Origin: Erysipelotrichaceae bacterium
Lineage (GTDB): Bacteria > Bacillota_I > Bacilli_A > Erysipelotrichales > Erysipelotrichaceae
Length of the DNA stretch: 6,664 nucleotides
Assembly (NCBI GenBank): GCA_003510215.1
Contig: DOKQ01000073.1
Location: 1-6,664, forward strand
Direction of reading: 5' to 3'
The position numbers were made by a program, and so were the translations under genes. The notes beneath the pieces were generated by a model. That model worked only from the letters and a program-made list of their open reading frames with translations. It had not been told where the DNA came from and ran no database searches. Positions 1 to 3,837 of this stretch are shown piece after piece; positions within the stretch are counted from its first letter, which is position 1; every line of letters starts with the position of its first letter.

Positions 1-6
1 AGGGCA

Positions 7-20
7 AAACCTTAAGGTTT
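7..20. repeat. Perfect 14-bp palindrome upstream of the infC promoter
   Basis: AAACCTTAAGGTTT reads the same on both strands. Flanking bases (GGC before, GTC after) can extend it as a hairpin with one bulged A. It lies about 20 bp upstream of the -35 hexamer. It could be a protein-binding site or the tail of a terminator of a gene outside the window, although no T-tract follows it on the plus strand. Its role is unknown. Confidence 0.4.
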
Positions 21-39
21 GTCATTGGTTATCAAATGA

Positions 40-68
40 TTGACATTACCTATAATTTGTGTTAAAGT
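40..68 (+). promoter_or_regulatory. Sigma-A-type promoter of the infC operon
   Basis: A consensus -35 TTGACA (40-45) is followed after 17 bp by TAAAGT (63-68), which is preceded by TG at 60-61 as an extended -10. Transcription would start near 75, giving a leader of about 145 nt before infC. A second possible promoter overlaps it: TATAAT at 51-56 with a weak -35, TTATCA, at 29-34 and a 16-bp spacer. The sequence alone does not say which is used; the first has the better -35 and spacing. Confidence 0.65.
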
Positions 69-74
69 ATACAA

Positions 75-201
75 GCGATAAGATGTCAGAAAGTAGAAGC
101 ACTTTTCTCACCTGATTTCCATTGGAAATAGGTATTGGCTGCATCACCATGTTTTTTTAAGGTGAAACGGTACGGGTGCTCTATGAGTACCCGTTTTATT
201 T
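75..201 (+). promoter_or_regulatory. Probable L20-type autoregulatory leader of infC-rpmI-rplT
   Basis: The untranslated leader between the promoter and infC contains several hairpins and ends in an intrinsic terminator before the coding region. Visible elements are a stem 110-133 (ACCT-g-ATTTCC paired with GGAAATAGGT, loop ATT), a TCACC/GGTGA pairing (144-148 with 161-165) around a T7 run (152-158), and the terminator stem 172-194. In Bacillus subtilis, ribosomal protein L20 binds the leader of this operon and promotes premature termination. The same gene order and terminator position argue for equivalent control here. The leader class is inferred from context; I did not match it base by base to a covariance model. 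Confidence 0.6.
172..201 (+). terminator. Attenuator hairpin ahead of infC
   Basis: ACGGGTGCTC (172-181) pairs with GAGTACCCGT (185-194), giving a 10-bp stem with one G-U pair and a 3-nt loop TAT. It is followed by TTTATTT (195-201). It sits between the promoter and the infC Shine-Dalgarno, so it would stop transcription before the first gene unless melted. This is the expected place of the L20-controlled attenuator. Confidence 0.8.
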
Positions 202-220
202 ATAACCTGGAGGTGAAATT

Positions 221-745
221 ATTACAAAGAAAATTACGACTGACGATTTGGTCAATGAGAACATTCGGTTCAAAGAAGTACTAGTTATCGGAGCAAATGG
301 CGAACAGCTGGGCATTTTTCTGCGCCGTGAAGCGCTTGAGAAAGCTTATGAGCAAAATCTTGATTTGCTATGCGTAGCCCCTAATGGGCAACCACCGGTC
401 TGCAAAATTGTGGATTATGGACGATTCCGCTTTGAACAGCAAAAGAAGGTTAAAGAGGCCAAGAAAAACCAACATGTAACGGAAGTAAAACCGCTGCGTT
501 TATCACCGGTAATCGATACACATGATTTCGAAACGAAATTGAAGCATGCTCGTAAATGGATTGAAGACGGAATGAAAGTCAAAGTAGACATGCGTTTCCG
601 TGGACGTCTTATTACTCGGATTGAAGTTGGGAAAAAAGTTATGCAAAATTTCATTGAAGAGATTTCAGATATTGCCAACGTGGAAAAACACCCCTCAATG
701 GAAGGGAATACCATGTACGTGATTCTGGCACCTAAGCGCAAGTAA
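221..745 (+). CDS. infC: Translation initiation factor IF-3, AUU start
   Basis: IF-3 binds the 30S subunit, prevents premature joining of 50S and proofreads the start codon and initiator tRNA. The 174-residue product has the N-terminal domain ([10 protein letters not shown] onward), the family signature [15 protein letters not shown], a lysine-rich linker and the C-terminal domain (from about [10 protein letters not shown] to APKRK). Its length is typical. No ATG exists near the N-terminus. GGAGGTG (209-215) points to ATT at 221, 7 nt after GGAGG; another in-frame ATT at 218 lies closer, and TTG at 248 has no ribosome binding site and would remove conserved N-terminal residues. An in-frame TAA at 203 limits upstream extension. 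AUU starts are known for infC in other bacteria and allow autogenous control, because IF-3 rejects its own start codon when abundant. It is the first gene of the operon with rpmI and rplT. Confidence 0.97.
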   Translation: MTKKITTDDLVNENIRFKEVLVIGANGEQLGIFLRREALEKAYEQNLDLLCVAPNGQPPVCKIVDYGRFRFEQQKKVKEAKKNQHVTEVKPLRLSPVIDTHDFETKLKHARKWIEDGMKVKVDMRFRGRLITRIEVGKKVMQNFIEEISDIANVEKHPSMEGNTMYVILAPKRK

Positions 746-764
746 TCAAGGAGGATATAAGATT

Positions 765-959
765 ATGCCAAAGATGAAAACTAAAAAAGCATTGGCTAAA
801 CGTGTAAAACGTACAGGCAGTGGAAAACTAAAGCGTTCACACGCATATGTATCGCACTTTGCAGCGAACAAAACACAAAAACAAAAACGTAAATTAAGAA
901 AGGGAACATTGGTTTCTAAGAGCGATTACAAACGCATTAAACTAATGCTTCAAGACTAG
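765..959 (+). CDS. rpmI: 50S ribosomal protein L35
   Basis: This is a 64-residue, strongly basic protein of the large ribosomal subunit. It begins [15 protein letters not shown] and carries the conserved G-S-G-K-L-K-R segment and the KQKRKLRK region, matching L35 in length and layout. AAGGAGG (748-754) precedes ATG at 765 by 10 nt. It sits 19 nt after infC and 13 nt before rplT, the conserved order, so the three are co-transcribed. L35 synthesis is expected to follow the same leader control as L20. Confidence 0.98.
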   Translation: MPKMKTKKALAKRVKRTGSGKLKRSHAYVSHFAANKTQKQKRKLRKGTLVSKSDYKRIKLMLQD

Positions 960-972
960 GAGGAAGTAGAAG

Positions 973-1332
973 ATGCCAAGAGTTAAAGGTGGAACGGTTG
1001 CACGTAACCGTCGTAAAAAAGTATTAAAGTTAGCTAAGGGCTATTTTGGTTCGAAGCACGTATTATACCGTACAGCCAATGAACAAGTGATGCGTTCATT
1101 GCGTTATGCTTACAGAGATCGTAAGCAACTTAAACGTGAAATGCGCAAATTGTGGATTGCACGTATCAACGCTGCTGCACGTATGAATGACATGAGCTAC
1201 TCACAATTGATGCATGGTTTAAGACTAGCGAAAATCGAAGTAAATCGTAAGATGTTATCAGAAATCGCGATCGCTGACCCTAAGGGATTTACAACCATCG
1301 TAGAAAAAGCCAAAAAAGCCTTGGCTAAGTAG
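973..1332 (+). CDS. rplT: 50S ribosomal protein L20
   Basis: L20 is an early-binding 23S rRNA protein needed for large-subunit assembly. The 119-residue product has the expected basic N-terminal extension ([26 protein letters not shown] by position) and the conserved globular part containing [14 protein letters not shown] and [12 protein letters not shown]. Its length is normal. The Shine-Dalgarno AGGAGGA (958-964) overlaps the rpmI TAG stop, so the genes are translationally close. In several bacteria L20 is also the repressor of its own operon by binding the mRNA leader, and the leader upstream of infC here fits that role. No terminator follows; the next gene begins 23 nt downstream. Confidence 0.98.
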   Translation: MPRVKGGTVARNRRKKVLKLAKGYFGSKHVLYRTANEQVMRSLRYAYRDRKQLKREMRKLWIARINAAARMNDMSYSQLMHGLRLAKIEVNRKMLSEIAIADPKGFTTIVEKAKKALAK

Positions 1333-1355
1333 TTTAAAAGGTAAGGAGGTTATTG

Positions 1356-1805
1356 ATGGAAAATGTAAAAGAAACCCTCAATGAACTTCTTGTCGAACTA
1401 TTTAACCATATCTTGGTTCTCGAAGAGAAAAATCTTCATGATCGAGGTATCACTCTTTCGATGACAGAGGTTCATACACTGGAAAATATTGCCAAGAGCA
1501 CCACAAAGACGATGTCTGATGTGGCGCGGTTGCAACTCGTCACACAGGGAACATTAACTGTGGCTGTGAATCGTCTGATTAAAAAAGGGTATGTAACTCG
1601 AACACAGGACAATGTAGATAAGCGTGTCATGCGCCTGGGATTGACTGAAAAGGCTGTGAATGTATTAATTATACATGATGCATTTCATGAAGAAATGATT
1701 CATCGTATCATAAAAGATTTACAGGTAGATCAGGATGTCGCACTTATACAGAGTCTACAGAGAATCATGAGCTATTTTGAAGAAAACTATGAAAACCGGA
1801 CGTAA
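1356..1805 (+). CDS. FabT-like MarR-family transcriptional regulator
   Basis: This 149-residue winged-helix repressor resembles FabT, the fatty-acid synthesis regulator of streptococci. Similar stretches include the N-terminal helix FNHILVLEEKNL, the MTEVHTLENIAK segment, the recognition-helix region VTQGTLTVAVNRLIKKGYV (about 62-80), and the wing with a D-K-R motif (about 88-90). FabT uses acyl-ACP as corepressor; whether this protein does is inference, since no fab genes lie in the window. ATG at 1356 is chosen over TTG at 1353 because AAGGAGGT (1343-1350) is spaced correctly only for the ATG. It starts 23 nt after rplT with no terminator or obvious promoter between, so it is probably the last gene of the infC operon. 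It shares only short stretches with the MarR gene that follows. Another MarR subfamily remains possible. Confidence 0.85.
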   Translation: MENVKETLNELLVELFNHILVLEEKNLHDRGITLSMTEVHTLENIAKSTTKTMSDVARLQLVTQGTLTVAVNRLIKKGYVTRTQDNVDKRVMRLGLTEKAVNVLIIHDAFHEEMIHRIIKDLQVDQDVALIQSLQRIMSYFEENYENRT

Positions 1806-1820
1806 TTGTCTGGTTTTTTT
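1792..1820 (+). terminator. Terminator of the infC-to-MarR operon
   Basis: AAAACCGGAC (1792-1801) pairs with GTCTGGTTTT (1808-1817), with one G-U pair and loop GTAATT, followed by more T to 1820. The stem begins inside the last codons of the FabT-like gene, and its TAA stop (1803-1805) lies in the loop. It separates the ribosomal-protein transcript from the next promoter. Confidence 0.85.
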
Positions 1821-1851
1821 GTGCATTTAGAACACACTCAAGTATCTTATA

Positions 1852-1860
1852 TGCTATAAT
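1852..1860 (+). promoter_or_regulatory. Extended -10 promoter of the mhqR-like operon
   Basis: TGCTATAAT is a perfect -10 hexamer (1855-1860) with a TGn extension. No good -35 is visible 16-18 bp upstream, where the bases are ACACAC-like, so the promoter depends on the extended -10 element. The predicted start near 1867 falls inside the palindrome that follows. Confidence 0.7.
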
Positions 1861-1879
1861 TATCTTGATATCAAGATAA
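1860..1879. promoter_or_regulatory. 20-bp perfect palindromic operator, MhqR-like
   Basis: TTATCTTGATATCAAGATAA is an exact inverted repeat centred between 1869 and 1870. It overlaps the last base of the -10 hexamer and covers the expected transcription start, an ideal position for a repressor to block the promoter. The TATCT-n-GA...TC-n-AGATA layout resembles the MhqR operator of Bacillus subtilis. The gene directly downstream encodes an MhqR-like MarR protein, so autorepression is the straightforward reading. Confidence 0.8.
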
Positions 1880-1891
1880 AGAGGATGAACT

Positions 1892-2344
1892 ATGGAACAT
1901 AAGCAACTAAAAGCGTTAGTCACTCAGATCAAATCCAATCACTACATCGATCAGTATATTAAAAAAGATATGGTCAACTATGGTGTTTCCGCCAATGAAT
2001 ATATGATACTGGAACTGCTATTTCATCGCGGTAAACAACCCATTCAGAAAATTGGTGAACATGTGTATCTGACCAGTGGTACTATGACATACATCATTGA
2101 CCAACTGGTTAAAAAAGGGTATGTGATGCGTATTCGCTGTGAAGATGATCAGCGCATTCGATATGTGTCGCTAAGTCAACAGGGGAAAGAGCTGATTGAG
2201 CAATCCTTCCCTTTACACACACAAGCGATTGAAGTGTTATTCAGTCCATTCTCCAGTGATGAGTTGGATCAGTGGATTTATCTGCAGAAGAAGATTGGTG
2301 TCTTCGCGCAGGATTTATTGGATAAAAGAGGTGAAAATGAATGA
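1892..2344 (+). CDS. mhqR: MhqR-like MarR-family repressor
   Basis: This 150-residue winged-helix regulator has the MarR layout: a helical dimerisation N-terminus, a DNA-binding core about residues 45-90 (HRGKQPIQKIGEHVYLTS, then TYIIDQLVKKGYVMR), a wing containing DDQR (85-88), and C-terminal dimer helices. These segments closely resemble MhqR (YkvE) of Bacillus subtilis, which represses genes for detoxifying quinones and related electrophiles. The only cysteine is Cys83, in the wing. AAAGAGG (1878-1884) lies 7 nt before the ATG. The gene has its own promoter with a palindromic operator, and its TGA overlaps the hydrolase start as ATGA, coupling the two genes. The symbol is by resemblance and context; the inducing compound is inferred. 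Confidence 0.85.
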   Translation: MEHKQLKALVTQIKSNHYIDQYIKKDMVNYGVSANEYMILELLFHRGKQPIQKIGEHVYLTSGTMTYIIDQLVKKGYVMRIRCEDDQRIRYVSLSQQGKELIEQSFPLHTQAIEVLFSPFSSDELDQWIYLQKKIGVFAQDLLDKRGENE

Positions 2345-2943
2345 TACATGTATTTAAAAAGAAAGATATGAGTCAACCTGTTTGGGTTTTACTTCATGGA
2401 ACGGGTGGAGATGAACAGGATCTGATACCACTAGCAGAAATGATTGATCCAAAGATGTCCATACTTTCCATTCGGGGTAATGTCAAAGAAGGTACGATGA
2501 ATCGCTATTTCAAACGTCTTTCCATGGGTGTGTTTGATTTGGACGATCTTGCAAAGCAGACGAGAATTCTTCGGGATTTTATCATAGAGGCGTCCCATAC
2601 CTATCAGTTTGATGCCAAAAACATCATCGTACTCGGATATTCCAATGGTGCCAACATCGCGGCCAATGCTCTGTTGCAATATGAGGATGTAGCCAAAGCT
2701 GCGGTGCTTATGCATCCAATGATCCCAACGGACATCTACGATCACCGGCCTTCATCGACCAGGATTCTGATAACCGCAGGGAAGAATGACCCGATTTGTC
2801 CACCGGAGCAAAGTTTTGGTCTTAAGCAGCTGCTTGAATCGAAACAAATGTCTGTTGACTTAGTATGGTATGCTTCAGGTCATCAAATCTCTTCTCAGGA
2901 AGTCAGTGATATCCAATCATGGATTCAAAAACAAACCGGATAA
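2341..2943 (+). CDS. mhqD: MhqD-like alpha/beta hydrolase (carboxylesterase)
   Basis: This 200-residue cytosolic serine hydrolase belongs to the phospholipase/carboxylesterase type. Visible features are the oxyanion motif HGTGG (19-23), nucleophile elbow GYSNG with Ser101, probable acid Asp150 in AGKNDP, and His181 in SGHQ. The segments RYFKRLSMGVFD, LGYSNGANIAA and AAVLMHPMIP follow MhqD (YodD) of Bacillus subtilis, a member of the MhqR regulon. The full catalytic triad is present and the length is normal. Its ATG overlaps the regulator's TGA (ATGA), with GAGGTG about 9 nt upstream. An ATG at 2337 is out of frame and soon stops. The natural substrate is unknown; a role in electrophile or quinone stress is inferred from the pairing with the MhqR-like repressor. 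Confidence 0.9.
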   Translation: MIHVFKKKDMSQPVWVLLHGTGGDEQDLIPLAEMIDPKMSILSIRGNVKEGTMNRYFKRLSMGVFDLDDLAKQTRILRDFIIEASHTYQFDAKNIIVLGYSNGANIAANALLQYEDVAKAAVLMHPMIPTDIYDHRPSSTRILITAGKNDPICPPEQSFGLKQLLESKQMSVDLVWYASGHQISSQEVSDIQSWIQKQTG

Positions 2944-2959
2944 TTAACCGGTTTGTTTT
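2928..2959. terminator. Bidirectional terminator shared by convergent genes
   Basis: AAAACAAACCGG (2928-2939) pairs perfectly with CCGGTTTGTTTT (2948-2959), a 12-bp stem with an 8-nt loop (2940-2947). The A-rich 5' arm and T-rich 3' arm give a U-tract on both strands. The loop holds both stop codons: TAA of the hydrolase (2941-2943) and the complement of TAA of the minus-strand kinase (2944-2946), which abut with no base between them. Confidence 0.9.
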
Positions 2960-3777
2960 ATGTTATGGCATAGAGCCTCGTATTTCATCGTAGCAATCGT
3001 GTAAAAAATGTCTTCGTTTCGCTGCTCATACATCATCATTGCCCATGTACACCATAATAGATTACTGAAGGCTTCAAATAGATCGAGATCTTCTTTAAGC
3101 TTTCCTTCAGGTACATATCCAAAATAACTGAGATAAAACTGATTTCGTTGCTGTGTATCCGTGATATTATTTTCTGTAAGAAACGACATGACATCAAATA
3201 AGGGATGATTGTCACCCGCATACTCATAATCGATCAGATACATTCTTGAGGGAGTAAACAACATATTCCCATTCACCCAATCATTATGACAAAGAATTTT
3301 CTTTCCCCGATATAACCTGATTTTCTCACTCACAGAAGAGGCGAACGTTACATCGTATAGAGGGGTTTTAATGTGTGAGGCGTATTCATTCAGTTTTTCA
3401 ACCGGATCAAAAAAAACACCGGATTTAATCTGTAAATCATGAAGTTTTCGCATCATCAATGCTACCCGCTGATATTTATTCGGATCATCCACTTCATCAA
3501 AGTGTTGAACATGTTCAATATATCGGGTAATTTTAATTCCACTTGTTGGATCATAGTATTCCAGTGGGGCATCAAGTTGATGTTGTTTAATGAGGTCCAA
3601 AATGACAGCTTCATTGTTTCGATCCACAATATGATCACTGTCTGGATAGGGGATACGAATCACATAGTTTTCATTATCCACGGTGACCCGATAGTTTCGA
3701 TTGGTGATCCCTGTGGGGATATACGTAACTTCATCCGCATCCTTTTTAAAGTAAGACTTTATAACTTCTTGAATCAT
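2944..3777 (-). CDS. Choline-kinase-like (LicA/APH-fold) phosphotransferase
   Basis: This 277-residue cytosolic small-molecule kinase belongs to the aminoglycoside phosphotransferase/choline kinase fold. Features in order are a nucleotide-binding loop (TGITNRNYRV, about 22-31), an IRIP strand (about 41-43), the Brenner motif HNDWVNGN with His164, Asp166 and Asn171, and the metal-binding IDYEYAG with Asp183 and Glu185. The last motif and the overall layout favour LicA-type choline or ethanolamine kinases over true aminoglycoside-resistance enzymes. Thiamine kinase is another option. GGAGGG (complement of 3784-3789) lies 6 nt before ATG at 3777; the TTG at 3783 directly abuts it and is too close. 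The gene stands alone, convergent to the hydrolase and divergent from the radical SAM gene. No licB, licC or licD partner is present, so the substrate is uncertain. Confidence 0.88.
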   Translation of the reverse strand: MIQEVIKSYFKKDADEVTYIPTGITNRNYRVTVDNENYVIRIPYPDSDHIVDRNNEAVILDLIKQHQLDAPLEYYDPTSGIKITRYIEHVQHFDEVDDPNKYQRVALMMRKLHDLQIKSGVFFDPVEKLNEYASHIKTPLYDVTFASSVSEKIRLYRGKKILCHNDWVNGNMLFTPSRMYLIDYEYAGDNHPLFDVMSFLTENNITDTQQRNQFYLSYFGYVPEGKLKEDLDLFEAFSNLLWCTWAMMMYEQRNEDIFYTIATMKYEALCHNIKQTG

Positions 3778-3837
3778 AGTCAACCCTCCATAGCATAGTT
3801 TACTATTTTTTTGTATAATAATAAAGGTGATAGATAC
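3778..3837. promoter_or_regulatory. Divergent promoter region between kinase and radical SAM genes
   Basis: The 60-bp gap contains one AT-rich block (3814-3820, TATAATA) that can serve as a -10 in both directions. On the plus strand, TATAAT (3814-3819) would start transcription near 3826, only about 12 nt before the radical SAM ATG; no convincing -35 is visible. On the minus strand, TATTAT (complement of 3815-3820) has a weak TTTCAT 17 bp upstream, inside the radical SAM start, and would give a leader of about 30 nt. Both assignments are tentative. Confidence 0.45.

Noticed and set aside
160..194. T-box riboswitch in the infC leader
   Set aside because: AAGGTGAAACGGTACGGGTG only superficially resembles the T-box antiterminator motif; the conserved GGTGGNACCGCG core is absent and no aminoacylation gene follows.
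415..741. Minus-strand open frame within infC
   Set aside because: It lies wholly inside a well-identified gene with no ribosome binding site or recognisable protein. The other antisense frames at 2431-2745, 3876-4118, 4088-4444, 4552-4734, 5169-5357, 5444-5749 and 6335-6556 are rejected for the same reason.
1353..1805. TTG start at 1353 for the FabT-like regulator
   Set aside because: It leaves only 3 nt after AAGGAGG; the ATG at 1356 has better spacing and is a canonical codon.
1579..2124. Direct repeat TTAAAAAAGGGTATGT at 1579-1594 and 2109-2124
   Set aside because: It encodes the shared KKGYV segment following the recognition helix of two MarR proteins; it is family conservation, not a mobile or recombination repeat.
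2944..3777. Aminoglycoside resistance gene
   Set aside because: The fold is shared, but the IDYEYAG metal motif and general layout fit choline/ethanolamine-type kinases, and there is no mobile or resistance context.
3778..3783. TTG start at 3783 for the minus-strand kinase
   Set aside because: The Shine-Dalgarno GGAGGG would directly abut it with no spacer; ATG at 3777 lies 6 nt away.
3439..3798. Plus-strand open frame antisense to the kinase
   Set aside because: The opposite strand encodes a kinase with intact catalytic motifs; this frame has no recognisable domain or good ribosome binding site.
3811..3837. Upstream TTG start at 3811 for the radical SAM protein
   Set aside because: The added residues would be encoded by the probable -10 and Shine-Dalgarno; ATG at 3838 is followed by the family-like N-terminus MKVILTTANASYIHKNLALR.
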